This document shows, piece after piece, positions 44,094-55,700 of a stretch of DNA of 64,000 nt (its first letter is position 1; each line of letters begins with the position of its first letter). The notes beneath the pieces are model-generated. The model saw only the letters and a program-made list of their open reading frames with translations. It ran no database searches and was not told where the DNA came from. The position numbers were made by a program, and so were the translations under genes. Source of the stretch: Daejeonella oryzae DSM 19973 (GTDB lineage Bacteria > Bacteroidota > Bacteroidia > Sphingobacteriales > Sphingobacteriaceae); the NCBI RefSeq assembly GCF_000422945.1, contig NZ_AUHA01000002.1, positions 1,054,001 through 1,118,000 of the forward strand. The letters run 5' to 3'.

Positions 44094-45806
44094 ATGAACA
44101 CATTAAAAAAAATTTGTCTCCTGCTCCTGATTTTATCGCCATTTATAAGTTCAGCCCAAAATTCTAAATCTTTTATACAAGGTTTAGAAGATGAAAACGC
44201 CTGGGTTGATTCGGTATTCCGGAAATTATCCCGTAAGGAGCGCATTGCCCAGTTATTTATGGTGCGTGCGCATACCGATAAAGGAAAAAAATATGAAGAT
44301 TCTATCGCTAAGGTAATACGCAAGGAGCGTATCGGCGGTCTTGTATTTTTTCAGGGTGGTCCCGGCCGACAGGCTATTTTGACAAATTCTTATCAGGAGA
44401 TCTCTAAAGTTCCGCTTTTAATTGCCCTTGATGGAGAATGGGGTTTAGGTATGCGTTTAGACAGTACCGTTTCTTACCCGTATCAAATGACTCTGGGAGC
44501 TATCGCTGACAATAAACTGATCTACCAGATGGGCAGGCAGGTTGCAGCAGATTTTAAACGGCTGGGCATGCATGTAAACTTTGCACCCGATGCCGATATA
44601 AATAATAATCCTAAAAATCCCGTAATCGGATACAGATCTTTTGGGGATAATAAATACAATGTAACCGCCAAAGTAGGCGAATACATGAATGGAATGCAGG
44701 ACAATCGCATCCTGGTAAGCTTAAAACATTTTCCCGGCCATGGCGATACGGATGTAGATTCTCATCATGATCTTCCACAACTTCCTTTCAGTCGCGAACG
44801 GTTGGATTCTTTGGAATTATATCCTTTCCGCGAACTGATAAAGCAAGGCGCATCAGGTGTGATGGTTGCCCATATGAACATTCCGGTTCTTGATAATACG
44901 CCCAATTTACCTTCTACACTTTCAAAACCAATTATTACGGGTTTGTTAAAAAATGAGCTGGGTTTTAAAGGTCTGGTTTTTTCTGATGCCATGGGAATGA
45001 AGGGTGTTGTAAAATTCTTTCCAAACGGAGAAGCGGATGTTCGCGGAATTATTGCAGGTAACGATGTGCTCGAACTTTCTGAAAACTCAGTGCGTGCTGT
45101 AAAATTAATTCGTAAGGCTATAAAGGAAAAGAGGATCAGCTGGAATCAGATCAATACAAGTGTTCGTAAGGTTTTATATGCTAAATATTGGGTAGGATTA
45201 AATAATTATCAGCCCGTTAGTACTTCTAACGTTGTTAATGATTTGAATACTGCAGAATCGAAGGCTCTGAATCAAAAGCTGGCGGAGGCATCAGTTACCT
45301 TATTAAACAGCGACAGCTTAATAACCTCACTTGACAGAAACAAAAAAACAGCTTTAATTTCTATTGGAACTGGGTCTATCAGTACTTTTCAAAAGGAGCT
45401 GAATCCTAATTTTAATAATGTGGTTAATTTTATTGTTCCCAAAAATGCAAGCGCTGCCGACATACAAAATGTGAGCAGGGAGTTAAAGAATTTTTCCCAG
45501 ATCATTATGGGTATTCATGATATGAGAAAGCGGCCTCAAAGTTCTCTTGATTACAGCGCTGGCGTAAAAATGCTGATTGCTGAGATAGCTTCTTTAAATA
45601 CAATAACAAGTGTTTTTGCGAATCCTTATTCTATTGCAGGTTTGCCCGGAGTAGAACGAAGTAAAACGTTACTGATGAATTATCAGCAAAGCGAAGATTT
45701 AGAAAAAGCAGCTGCTAAAGTTGTACTCGGCAATTTAAAAGCCAGCGGAAAGCTTCCGGTAAGTATTAATACATTTTATACTAACGGAAATGGTTTAACT
45801 CAGTAA
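44094..45806 (+). CDS. GH3 family beta-N-acetylhexosaminidase-like (NagZ-type) enzyme
   Basis: A 570-residue protein from the ATG at 44094; an in-frame TTG eight codons earlier is unlikely. A signal peptide (about 1-18, ending ISSAQ) precedes the GH3 barrel. NagZ-type motifs are KHFPGHGDTDVDSHHDLP (about 211-228, with the Asp/His catalytic dyad of N-acetylglucosaminidases) and the nucleophile Asp298 in FSDAMGMKGV. A C-terminal GH3_C-like domain ends FYTNGNGL. Many Bacteroidota relatives continue into a fused beta-lactamase-like domain, which is absent here. It probably releases GlcNAc from peptidoglycan fragments in the periplasm. Confidence 0.88.
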   Translation: MNTLKKICLLLLILSPFISSAQNSKSFIQGLEDENAWVDSVFRKLSRKERIAQLFMVRAHTDKGKKYEDSIAKVIRKERIGGLVFFQGGPGRQAILTNSYQEISKVPLLIALDGEWGLGMRLDSTVSYPYQMTLGAIADNKLIYQMGRQVAADFKRLGMHVNFAPDADINNNPKNPVIGYRSFGDNKYNVTAKVGEYMNGMQDNRILVSLKHFPGHGDTDVDSHHDLPQLPFSRERLDSLELYPFRELIKQGASGVMVAHMNIPVLDNTPNLPSTLSKPIITGLLKNELGFKGLVFSDAMGMKGVVKFFPNGEADVRGIIAGNDVLELSENSVRAVKLIRKAIKEKRISWNQINTSVRKVLYAKYWVGLNNYQPVSTSNVVNDLNTAESKALNQKLAEASVTLLNSDSLITSLDRNKKTALISIGTGSISTFQKELNPNFNNVVNFIVPKNASAADIQNVSRELKNFSQIIMGIHDMRKRPQSSLDYSAGVKMLIAEIASLNTITSVFANPYSIAGLPGVERSKTLLMNYQQSEDLEKAAAKVVLGNLKASGKLPVSINTFYTNGNGLTQ

Positions 45807-45948
45807 AGGTTAAAAATAGTCTGTGCTCTGATGTAAAGCTTAAGGCACAGGCTTGTTATTTCTAAAATTACTTTATCTTGCATAAGGAAAATCTCTAATG
45901 AGTTTCTTGTATTCTGCTGAAACCTAACATTAATATAATTCCTTGCTG

Positions 45949-48900
45949 ATGATAAGAGTATTCTCTCTCTTATTTGTTTTTTTAGCACTGCAGTTTTCCA
46001 CATTTACTGCCCGTTCAAATCCCTCTGATCAATTTTTTTTACAGCATCTGGATAACCGCAACGGTCTTTCTAACAGTGCTATCAATCATATATTTCAGGA
46101 TTCTGACAATATTGTTTGGGTAGCTACCTGGGATGGACTGAATATGTTTGACGGAACATCTTTTCATGTATTTAATTACAGCAAGGAGAATGATTCAAAA
46201 AGCATAGGCAGTAACATCATACAGAATATCAGCGAAGACAGACGCCGGAACATTTGGATCAGCACTATTGAGGGAATTTCGAGGTATGATAAAAAATCAG
46301 GAAAATTTTATAACTATTTCTATAGCCAAATCCAGCGGGGCCGTATCAGCGAGCAGGAATATGAATTAGCGGTAGATACCGGAGGAAACGTTTTCTGTAT
46401 GACTAAAAAATACGGACTGACTTATTATGATGCGGCTGCAGATACATTTCGGGTTTGTACATCCGCTCCGGCTTCATTTCAAAAGCAGCCCTCCGCCCGC
46501 ATCAGCAAGCTGATATTTGATCGCTCCAATCATTTATGGCTATTAAATAATTCAGGCGATTTAGAAATGCTTTCCCGAAACGGAGCTTCCAAATTTACAA
46601 TCAGGCGCACCTACCGGGATAAATCCGAGATTCTGAACTTTTTTTATCTGAATAACCGCATATTTTTTACCACGGCAACCAACCAGATTTTTGAAATAGA
46701 TCCTGAAACCCTGGTCCAAAAATCAGTGAAACAACTCGACCGCGGAATCACCTCTATGATTTATTATAAAAATCATTACCTGCTTGCATGGTCTTCAAAA
46801 GGATACGGGGTTTTTGACGGTCAGTTTCGATCATCATTATTCCTTAATTCAGAAGTTCAGCAGATGAGGGATATAAAAATCACTTCATGGGCCCTGGGAA
46901 GCGAACAGATACTGTGGTACGGAACGGATGGAAATGGAATTATTAAGATTTTTCCCAAAACTAAATTTTTTGCAACTGTCAGCACTTCAGATAACGGAAT
47001 GCCTTACAATAAATCTGTAAGGGCTTTTTGCGAAGAGAATGGAAATCTTTGGGTTGGAACAAAAGGAAGCGGAATTATTAAAATTCCGCAGTTCTGGTCA
47101 GAAACTCAGGGAGCTAAACAACATATTCTTTCGCCTGCAGAGCTTGATAATAATTCCGTTTATGTTCTTAAAAAAGGAACAGACAATCTGATTTACATAG
47201 GCACAGACGGAAAAGGATTAGGAGTATATGATCTTTTAAATAAGAAATTTAGTAAGTGGGCCAATATTAAAGGCTTTAATAAGTATGCCGAATTTGGTTC
47301 TGTGTATGCCATATTGCAGGATAAAGATCAGTCTTTATGGCTTGGAACCAGCGGTTACGGATTAATTCATTTGAAAGTAACCCGCGACCAGAATGGTAAA
47401 TTATCTCTGGATTTTCTCGAACGGTATACCTTTAATAATAAAAATACAGGTCCCGCCAACGATATAATTTATTCCCTTGCCGAAGGCGATAGTAATTATT
47501 TATGGGTGGCCTGTCGTTATGGAGGCCTGAGTTTGCTGGACAAAAAGCAGCGTACTTTTAAAACGTTTAAGGCATTTTCTTATGAAGGCAGTTTGTCAAA
47601 TAATGATGTACTATCACTGTACAAAGATAAAAAGAACAGGATATGGGTGGGAACCAGTTATGGCTTAAACTGGATTGATCAAAAGGATGCAGGCCTGTCA
47701 AAACCCATTTTTAAAAAGTTAACAACTGCAAACGGATTACCCAATAATACCATTCACGCAATTGAGGAAGATGGAGCTGGATATATTTGGGTAAGTACAA
47801 ACAAAGGTCTGGCGAAAGTTCAGCCTTCAGATCTGGAGATCTCCCGTTACCAGCAACTTGATGGTTTGCAAAGCAACGAATTCAGTGATGGTGCCGTTTG
47901 GAAAGATCCTGCCGGATACCTGTATTTCGGCGGAACGTATGGATTCAATTACTTCCTCCCTCAGAATATTATCGGCAGCATTTTAAGGCCTAATCTCTTG
48001 GTTTCAGATATAAAGTTAGGCGGAGATAAAGGAGTTGAGAATAGTGTGGTAGTCTTGCGGCCGGGAATAAATTCTTCTCTTAATTATTCACTTAACCGCA
48101 AGGATAATTATTTCGAACTTCAGCTTAAAGCAGTCAGTTACCTGAATGCCGAAAAATGCGAATATGCCTATTATCTTGCAGGCAATGATAATGAATGGCA
48201 TTATTCAGGTACTTCCGGTAAGGTTTCCTACAGTAATATTCCTCCCGGAAATTATTCATTAATGGTTAAATGGTCTAACGGCGAAGGACTCTGGACCGAT
48301 GAGGTTAAACTGCTCGATTTGGAGGTAAAGCAATATTTTTGGCTCACCCTTCCCGCATTGCTTGTTTATTTTATAATTCTGTCTGCTACCGGCTATACCA
48401 TTTATAGTTATCGTAAAAACAAGCTTCAGATAAAACACCAGCTGGATATGGAACACTTGCTTCGCCAGAAAGAAGAGGATCTGCATCAGGAACAGCTTAG
48501 CTTTTTTACAAACATTACACATGAATTGCAGACCCCGCTGACACTTATTATGGGTTCTACAGAGCGCTTTCTGGAAAAACATAAAGCAGAGGAAAAGAAG
48601 CAGGGGCGTCCGTACTTTCTTTCATTAATTCATCAGCAGGCTTCCCGGCTTTCTTACCTTGTTCAGCAATTGCTGGAGTTTCGCAAAGCGGAAGCCGGTT
48701 ATCTTAAAAGTCAATACAGTTACTTAAACGTATCTGAGTTGCTTGATAAATTATCCAGTCTATTTATCCCATTGGCCGAACAGAACAGCATGCTGTTTAA
48801 GCGTACCATTTCGCCTGATATTATTGCCATGATTGATAAGGATAAACTGGAAAAGATCATGTTCAACCTGTTGTCAAACGCATTTAAACATTCGGGTAAG

Positions 48901-50094
48901 AATGAGAATATCTTCCTGAAAGTGGAAGAAAACAAGCAAACAGGTATGTTGCAAATAGAGGTTGCTAACTCCGGCTGCCATATTCCGTCTGATCAGCTTG
49001 ATAAATTATTTGATAAATTCTATGTGTCGAATATAATGGGTCTTGAAAAATTTGGTGCCGGAATTGGTCTGGCATTTACCCGCGAGCTGGTACTGGTGCT
49101 TAACGGAGAGATAAAAGTAAGTAGTGAAAATAAATGGATCACCTTTAAAGTAGATATTCCACTGCCAGTTCGCGAAAAAGAATTGAAAACTGAAGATAAG
49201 CAGCAGCTGACCAGTAATCCTTCATCTTTTCTCTACAAATCCATGGTTTCCTATCATGAAGAATCCACCCAATCTACAGTTGATAATAACAAGCAGGCTA
49301 TCATACTTGAGTTGGAAACCAATAAGCGGCAAAGCATATTAGTGGTGGAAGATGAATCGGCCATCAGATATTTACTGAAAGATATTTTAAAAGACCATTA
49401 CACCATATTTGAATCAGAAAACGGAAGAGAGGCTCTGGAACTTATACATAAAGTTATTCCGGATTTAATTATTTGTGATGTAATGATGCCCGGAATGAGC
49501 GGCCTGGAATTATGCAATCGGGTTAAAAATGCGCCTGCAACCTGTCACATACCTTTTATAATCTTATCTGCACGGGGAAATATCGAGCATCGTACCGAAG
49601 GATACGAAGTTGGTGCAGATGCGTATATCGCTAAACCATTTCATACCGCACATTTGCAGGTACGAATCAGAAAACTGCTCGAATACAGAAAACGGTTAAA
49701 TGATTTCTTTACCAATGAAAGTGCCGCTTATTCAGTTGTAGAATCAGATCTGGTAGATAGCGACAAGCAATTTTTAGGAAGAATATTATCTGTAATTGAG
49801 AAAAATCTGGGTGAGCCCGATTTTAATGCCGCCCGGCTGGAAAGCGAATTAGCGATGAGCAAAATGCAGCTTTACCGGAAACTAAAAACAATGACCAACT
49901 TAACCCCCGGCGAGTTTATAAAGCATATCCGTTTAAAGCAGGCTGCACATCTGCTACTGTCGACTAATCTTACAGTTTCAGAAATCTTTTACCGCACGGG
50001 ATTTAACAACCAGTCTTATTTTTACCGGGAATTTAAAAAGCGCTACCAATACGCACCCAATGAATACCGCGAGCAGCAGAATGAGCAGGTTTAA
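45949..50094 (+). CDS. Hybrid two-component system regulator (HTCS)
   Basis: A 1382-residue protein from the ATG at 45949, with a signal peptide (about 1-22). The periplasmic sensor (about 25-780) holds two seven-bladed propellers (repeated NIVWVATWDGL, LWVGTKGSG, RIWVGTSYG-like blades) and a Y_Y_Y domain. A membrane helix lies at about 800-822. The histidine kinase follows (NITHELQTPLTLI, phospho-acceptor His858; ATPase near FNLLSNAFKHS). The receiver has Asp1177 in IICDVMMPG, and an AraC-type DNA-binding domain ends the protein (about 1270-1375). One protein thus senses a sugar and activates transcription, almost certainly of the genes just downstream. Confidence 0.96.
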   Translation: MIRVFSLLFVFLALQFSTFTARSNPSDQFFLQHLDNRNGLSNSAINHIFQDSDNIVWVATWDGLNMFDGTSFHVFNYSKENDSKSIGSNIIQNISEDRRRNIWISTIEGISRYDKKSGKFYNYFYSQIQRGRISEQEYELAVDTGGNVFCMTKKYGLTYYDAAADTFRVCTSAPASFQKQPSARISKLIFDRSNHLWLLNNSGDLEMLSRNGASKFTIRRTYRDKSEILNFFYLNNRIFFTTATNQIFEIDPETLVQKSVKQLDRGITSMIYYKNHYLLAWSSKGYGVFDGQFRSSLFLNSEVQQMRDIKITSWALGSEQILWYGTDGNGIIKIFPKTKFFATVSTSDNGMPYNKSVRAFCEENGNLWVGTKGSGIIKIPQFWSETQGAKQHILSPAELDNNSVYVLKKGTDNLIYIGTDGKGLGVYDLLNKKFSKWANIKGFNKYAEFGSVYAILQDKDQSLWLGTSGYGLIHLKVTRDQNGKLSLDFLERYTFNNKNTGPANDIIYSLAEGDSNYLWVACRYGGLSLLDKKQRTFKTFKAFSYEGSLSNNDVLSLYKDKKNRIWVGTSYGLNWIDQKDAGLSKPIFKKLTTANGLPNNTIHAIEEDGAGYIWVSTNKGLAKVQPSDLEISRYQQLDGLQSNEFSDGAVWKDPAGYLYFGGTYGFNYFLPQNIIGSILRPNLLVSDIKLGGDKGVENSVVVLRPGINSSLNYSLNRKDNYFELQLKAVSYLNAEKCEYAYYLAGNDNEWHYSGTSGKVSYSNIPPGNYSLMVKWSNGEGLWTDEVKLLDLEVKQYFWLTLPALLVYFIILSATGYTIYSYRKNKLQIKHQLDMEHLLRQKEEDLHQEQLSFFTNITHELQTPLTLIMGSTERFLEKHKAEEKKQGRPYFLSLIHQQASRLSYLVQQLLEFRKAEAGYLKSQYSYLNVSELLDKLSSLFIPLAEQNSMLFKRTISPDIIAMIDKDKLEKIMFNLLSNAFKHSGKNENIFLKVEENKQTGMLQIEVANSGCHIPSDQLDKLFDKFYVSNIMGLEKFGAGIGLAFTRELVLVLNGEIKVSSENKWITFKVDIPLPVREKELKTEDKQQLTSNPSSFLYKSMVSYHEESTQSTVDNNKQAIILELETNKRQSILVVEDESAIRYLLKDILKDHYTIFESENGREALELIHKVIPDLIICDVMMPGMSGLELCNRVKNAPATCHIPFIILSARGNIEHRTEGYEVGADAYIAKPFHTAHLQVRIRKLLEYRKRLNDFFTNESAAYSVVESDLVDSDKQFLGRILSVIEKNLGEPDFNAARLESELAMSKMQLYRKLKTMTNLTPGEFIKHIRLKQAAHLLLSTNLTVSEIFYRTGFNNQSYFYREFKKRYQYAPNEYREQQNEQV

Positions 50095-50208
50095 ATATCT
50101 GTTTATTTTAATTGGATTTAAGTGGGCAGAATCGCTCAATTTATGTGATTTGTGATTATAGTACAGTAAAATGTAAGCATAGTGCATAAGGGCGCACATC
50201 ATAAAATA

Positions 50209-50216
50209 TAGCTTTG
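50209..50216 (+). promoter_or_regulatory. -7 element of the PUL operon
   Basis: TAGCTTTG is an exact TAnnTTTG, 18 bases before the first PUL gene. No TTTG is present at the expected -33 position, which fits a promoter that needs an activator such as the adjacent HTCS. Confidence 0.5.
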
Positions 50217-50233
50217 GTTTTCAATCGCTGTAT

Positions 50234-52711
50234 ATGCTAACACGTAAAACCAGGCTGTCTATTTTTCCTCTTTTCCTGTTCAGCTTGTTAAATTATTCAT
50301 TCGCCAATAGCCAGCAGCTTTCTCTTAAAGTTGCCGGAGATGATAAGTCGGGTTTTCATGTTGATATATATAATGGCAATCAAAGGCTGGTTGTTAATAC
50401 CGAAGAATTTTATCTCCAACTCTTTAATCTTGATTTAAGTACGGTTTCGAATTTGCTATGGACAGGCCAAAAATGGACTGCTGATAAAAATAGTATCACT
50501 TTAAAAAGAGATTCTTATCTCAAAGAATTTGATGCTAATTTATCTGTTTCAGTAACTTATCAAGTTCTTAATACAAATCTTATTAAAAAGACTGTTGAGT
50601 TGAAACAGCCTTCCATGCCTGGAATGTATTATATTTTAACACAAACTTCCAGGCCTGCAGAAAACCCAAAAAAATATGTTTCATTTGAATATGATGATTT
50701 CCCCGGCGGCTTTGTTCATGAAATATTCCCTGCAGCCGGATTTATTACCCCCGATAATAATATAGTTGGATTTTTAACAGACGCAGGTTATAAAAATCAA
50801 TTTACGAGAAATACCCGTCGCCGTTTCAGCAGTCGTGGAGGTGGTTTTGTAGGTATGCGGAGATTACCGGATCCTAATTTGGTTTCAGTGGCCAATCCCA
50901 CAGAAAGAGCGCAAAATAATCAGTATATCAAACAAACATTTGGGGAAATGTATAATCTGGATGCCGGCACAAAAACAGTTTTAAAAACTCCGGTCTCCTA
51001 TAAAAAAGAAGGAAATTCTGAAGTTATCAGGACTACGGATCTCATTTCCATAAATGGTCATCCGGGAGGCCGGGCCGGAATAGAATTCAGTGCTCCATTC
51101 AAAGATCAGAAGATCTATAGCATTTCTTTTCTGGCTAAAGGGAATACTGATCTGGCTTTAAAGCTTTTCAGAATTAATAAAGGGCAAAAAACTATTGAAC
51201 TGGAACATGGAGTAAAGTACATCGATAACTTTCCCATTGTTGAAGACGAATGGACTCTCTTTGAAGGCAGTATACTCGTTCCCTATATTGAGAGGGATAG
51301 CGTATCCATGTTCATTGGTACACAATCCGGAAAAGAATGCAAACTGCAAATCAAAGATTTAAAATTTGTGGAGCATCAGCCACAGCAGGAACCTTTTAAC
51401 CTGCTTCCGCTTGGCGAAAAGATTGAGAAAACGACCTATGTTTTTGTTGAGCCCTGGAAATCGCATCAGCAATTTATGATCTCATCACAGGTCCGGTTAG
51501 CCGAGGGAAAAGGCTTCAAGGGATCTTTGATTGAAAAAATGCTGTATGCCAATTTCAATATGCTAACCTGGATTACAGATACAAAGGATTTTACTCCGCT
51601 AAATGTTCCCAACATGAATTATGCACCCGATATGTATAATAGGGATTCTTTCTTCTCAACCATAGCATCTTATAATAAAGAGTTGAACCTTTCCATATGG
51701 GATCAATGGTCGAAAACGCAAACGCCCGAGGGAGGTATTGGCACAATCATAACACCGTTAATGGGATCAATAGAAGCGAAAGATAATGAAGCCACTATCG
51801 AATGGCTGATCTGGGCGATGATGAATAAACGTCGGTTCGGAGTTATTCTTCCTCAGGAGAAAATTAAGAAAGCGGTTGATTATGTATTGAATGAATTTGA
51901 TGCCGATGGCGATGGAAAATGTGAATCCCATTTCTCCTTAAGTCAGGTAGATATTGTTGATTTTAATCCCAAAACGGATAGGTTGGGAGTTAACCAGGGT
52001 ATGCTCGCCATCGCTTTAAGGACAATAAAGGAGTTGGGCTTTAATATTTCTGAAGAGTATATTCAAAAGGCAGAGCAGGAATATCGAAACTTTTATGACC
52101 CAAAAAGAAAACATATTCTGTTCGACAGGAATTTCCCCGACATCATTACACTTACAGACCTGGAGCCGGAATTTTTCTCCCTTTGGTTATTCAACAGGCC
52201 TCTGCTAACAGATGAAATGGTGAAAAATCACCTCGATCAGATCCCGGTTTTAAATAAAGTATCCAATTCGCCCCATCCGGAATATGGCACCACTGCACCC
52301 ATATGCGTAAGATTAACTAATGATAGCAAAGGGTATGCTTACCTCAGCGGCAATTATCAGCCATTTGAAAAATTCGGTGAAGAAAATTACAGCGATGGTA
52401 AAAGTGACGGATTTTATTATAACGGCGGAAGCTGGTTCAGGGCTGAATATTGTGCTTATGTAGTTGGATTAAAGCATGGCTGGAAAAAAGCCAGTATCCT
52501 AATGGAAAACAGGGCCTGGGCAGAGATCTACTTAAATCCTAAATGGCCCTTCAGTAAAGAATTTATTCCAACAAAATGGAATACAACAGATACCTGGTGG
52601 CCCTCAACCAGGGGCCTTAGCTGGAATGTGTTTATCCTGATGGCCAATGAAGTTGCCGGTCTGCGAACTCCTGAAATGGATCCTGATTTTCTAAAAACGA
52701 ATACCAAATAA
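50234..52711 (+). CDS. Exported beta-sandwich / CBM-like / alpha-toroid protein, candidate new glycoside hydrolase
   Basis: An 825-residue protein I cannot place in a named family. A signal peptide (about 1-25, ending SFANSQ) is followed by a beta-sandwich (about 30-260). A jelly-roll segment similar to CBM4/9-type modules comes next (about 265-390: GGRAGIEFSAPFKDQKIYSI ... EWTLFEGSILVP). A C-terminal alpha-helical region (about 415-815) looks like an (alpha/alpha)6 toroid, with acidic patches such as NYAPDMYNRDSFF, GGIGTIITP and NTTDTWWPSTRGLSWN. That order is common in six-hairpin glycosidases. Its location at the head of a PUL supports a glycan-cleaving role. The linkage is unknown. Confidence 0.65.
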   Translation: MLTRKTRLSIFPLFLFSLLNYSFANSQQLSLKVAGDDKSGFHVDIYNGNQRLVVNTEEFYLQLFNLDLSTVSNLLWTGQKWTADKNSITLKRDSYLKEFDANLSVSVTYQVLNTNLIKKTVELKQPSMPGMYYILTQTSRPAENPKKYVSFEYDDFPGGFVHEIFPAAGFITPDNNIVGFLTDAGYKNQFTRNTRRRFSSRGGGFVGMRRLPDPNLVSVANPTERAQNNQYIKQTFGEMYNLDAGTKTVLKTPVSYKKEGNSEVIRTTDLISINGHPGGRAGIEFSAPFKDQKIYSISFLAKGNTDLALKLFRINKGQKTIELEHGVKYIDNFPIVEDEWTLFEGSILVPYIERDSVSMFIGTQSGKECKLQIKDLKFVEHQPQQEPFNLLPLGEKIEKTTYVFVEPWKSHQQFMISSQVRLAEGKGFKGSLIEKMLYANFNMLTWITDTKDFTPLNVPNMNYAPDMYNRDSFFSTIASYNKELNLSIWDQWSKTQTPEGGIGTIITPLMGSIEAKDNEATIEWLIWAMMNKRRFGVILPQEKIKKAVDYVLNEFDADGDGKCESHFSLSQVDIVDFNPKTDRLGVNQGMLAIALRTIKELGFNISEEYIQKAEQEYRNFYDPKRKHILFDRNFPDIITLTDLEPEFFSLWLFNRPLLTDEMVKNHLDQIPVLNKVSNSPHPEYGTTAPICVRLTNDSKGYAYLSGNYQPFEKFGEENYSDGKSDGFYYNGGSWFRAEYCAYVVGLKHGWKKASILMENRAWAEIYLNPKWPFSKEFIPTKWNTTDTWWPSTRGLSWNVFILMANEVAGLRTPEMDPDFLKTNTK

Positions 52712-52753
52712 TATGATTTATCATCAACTAAGACTAACCTAATCAGCATTTAA

Positions 52754-55700
52754 ATGAAACGAAAAGTCAATCACATGTGGCTAGTACTGCTTGTACTTGT
52801 ATTCACAAATCAGGGGCTCTTTGCCCAGACCAGAATTACCGGAACGGTTAAAGATGTAAATGGATTAAGTTTGCCCGGAGTTTCTGTAACACAACTTAAT
52901 ACCCAAAACGCTACTGTCACCAATGCTCAGGGCAATTATTCCATCACCTTAACTGCAGGTGCATCTCAATCCCTGGTTTTTAGTTATTTGGGGTTTTTAG
53001 CCCAAACGGTAGCTGTTGCAGATAACCCCGTTATTAATATTATCCTAAAAGAAGATCAGGTAGCTTTAAGCGAAGTAGTGGTTGTTGGTTACACCTCCCA
53101 GAAGAAATCATCTATAACCGGAGCAGTTAGTACTGTGGATATGGCTGATTTAGAAAAAACAAGAATAGCTGATGTTGCACAGGCCTTACAGGGTCAGGTA
53201 GCAGGAGTTTTTGTTTCAGCTAATACCGGAGCACCCGGCGATGGTATAAAGGTGCGAATCAGGGGTGAAGGTACTTTAGGAAATAACGATGTTCTTTATG
53301 TGATAGACGGAGTACCTACACGGGATATTTCTTTTCTGAATCAATCAGACGTAAAGTCGATGACTGTATTAAAAGATGCATCGGCAACTGCAATTTACGG
53401 TTCAAGAGCTTCGGGCGGGGTAGTTGTGATTACCACCAATAGCGGCCAGCAGGGCAAAATGAATCTGGAGCTTGATTATTTCTCGGGCCTCTATAATGCA
53501 ACCAATCTCCCTGAAATGTTGAATACAGATCAGTATTTAATGGTAAAAGATAAAGCCTGGCACAATACATTGGGTAATCCGGCTGATGGGATAAGCCCAT
53601 ACGCTGCCGATAGAACCAGAGTCGATTTGGCCAATACGAGTTGGTTAAATGAATTATTTACTACAGGGAGATCTCAAAATTTTCAGGCTTCGGCAAGTGG
53701 AGGAACGGAAAAATTACAGTATCTGTTATCGGCTGGTTATTTTGGTCAAAACGGTATTGTGGAATCAGATAATGATAAATATCAGCGTCTTAACCTAAGA
53801 ACTAATATTAATGCCAATGTTTCAGACCGTTTTAAAGTAGGAACAAACCTGCAGCTGACTTATGCTAAGCAGGATAGAATTGCTTCCAGCGGAGAAAGTG
53901 TAATCCGCTATGCGGTATTAAGAACTCCTGTAATACCTGTTTTTAAAAGCCCGACAGATCCTACTTACAGCGAATCTAATCCTTACACCGATTTGCCTTT
54001 TTATCTTAATAATAACAGCAATGGAGGATGGTCCAGAAATTATGAATTTGTTGGTAACCCGCTGGCCTTTGTAAATTTTACTGATGATGAACGCAAAAGT
54101 TATCAAACCTTTGGAAATGTATTTGGCGAATTTGCTTTCTTAAAAGACAAATCCTTGAAATTCCGTTCTAACGTTGGGGCTGATATTGCTTTTTCACACA
54201 ATAAAAATTTCGCACAAAACTTTGGTGATGACAATGATAATGATCCCGGAGAACTATATCCGGGTTTGGGCCGCAACAACAGGCCAAATAACCTGGACGA
54301 AAACCGCGGAGAAGCCATGACATTTACTTTTAGTAATACCTTAAATTATGTTAAAACCTTTAATGAAAAACATAGTTTAAATGCGCTGGCAGGAACAGAA
54401 TACATAAGTTTTAAAACTTCTGGAATTGGTGGAAGCAGACAAAACTTTGATAATGCTACCAATACTTTCCGATACTTGGATTACGGTAGTTTGCCCAATC
54501 AGCGCAGTGGCGGTTCTGCCAACGAATGGAACTTGCTATCTTTCTTTGCCTCACAAACCTATGGTTACGAGAATAAATATTTTTTAACCTCAACAATTCG
54601 GGCAGATGCTTCCAGCCGCTTTGGCCCAAATAATAAATGGGGGTATTTCCCTTCCCTTTCGGCAGGATGGAAAGTTTCTGATGAGAAGTTTCTTGAAAAT
54701 GCCGAATGGATATCTAATTTACAATTCAGGGCCAGCTGGGGGAAATCCGGAAATCAGGAAATACCCAATTATGCTTACGAAACTATTGTAAGTCAGGTTG
54801 GCGGCGTGGTGAATATAGATCGCTACGGTAACCCGGATCTGAAATGGGAAACTACGGCACAAACCAATTTTGGTTTAGATCTGGCCGTGTCAAATAATAA
54901 ACTGTCTTTGTCTGCGGATTACTTTATTAAAAATACAAGCGATATCATATTACCGGTTGGATTACCGGCTGTATCTGTAGGAGTAATACAACGGACTTTT
55001 ATAAATGCAGGTGAAGTAACTAACAAAGGGTTTGAATTTGGCTTGAATTACAGAAATAATGATCGTGCCTTTAAATATGGTGCCAATGCAAACATCGCAA
55101 CCCTTACCAACCGGGTAGAAAAGCTATTTACATTTTTACCGAATATTACAGACGATGCTACCCGTACCAGGACAGAAGCAGGCCAGCCCATTAGTTCATA
55201 TTTCGGCTACGTGTTTGATGGAATATACCAGAATACATCTGAAGTTAGCAGCCATTTATTTACCAATACTAACGGCACCCAGCCGGGAGATATTAAATTC
55301 AAAGACCTGGATGGCGATGGCCAGATAAACGCCAACGACCGTAATTTTATAGGTAATCCAATTCCAAAACTTACCTATGGATTCGCTTTTTCATCAGAAT
55401 TTAAGCAATTCGACTTTTCGTTTTTATTGCAGGGTGTTCAGGGTGTCGACCGCTATAATGATATGAAACAAATTCTGAATTATGATACCAGACCGTTTAA
55501 TTCTACAACGGATGTATTAGACAGTTGGGATGGTGAAGGAAGCAGCAACACTACGCCAAGGGTAACTTTTAACAATAATGGCGGTGGTAATGTATCGAGC
55601 GTTTTTGTCGAAGATGCTTCCTACTTCAGATTAAAAAACATTGAAATAGGCTACACTTTTAATGCAAATAAGATTGGAATACAGAACCTCCGCTTGTATG

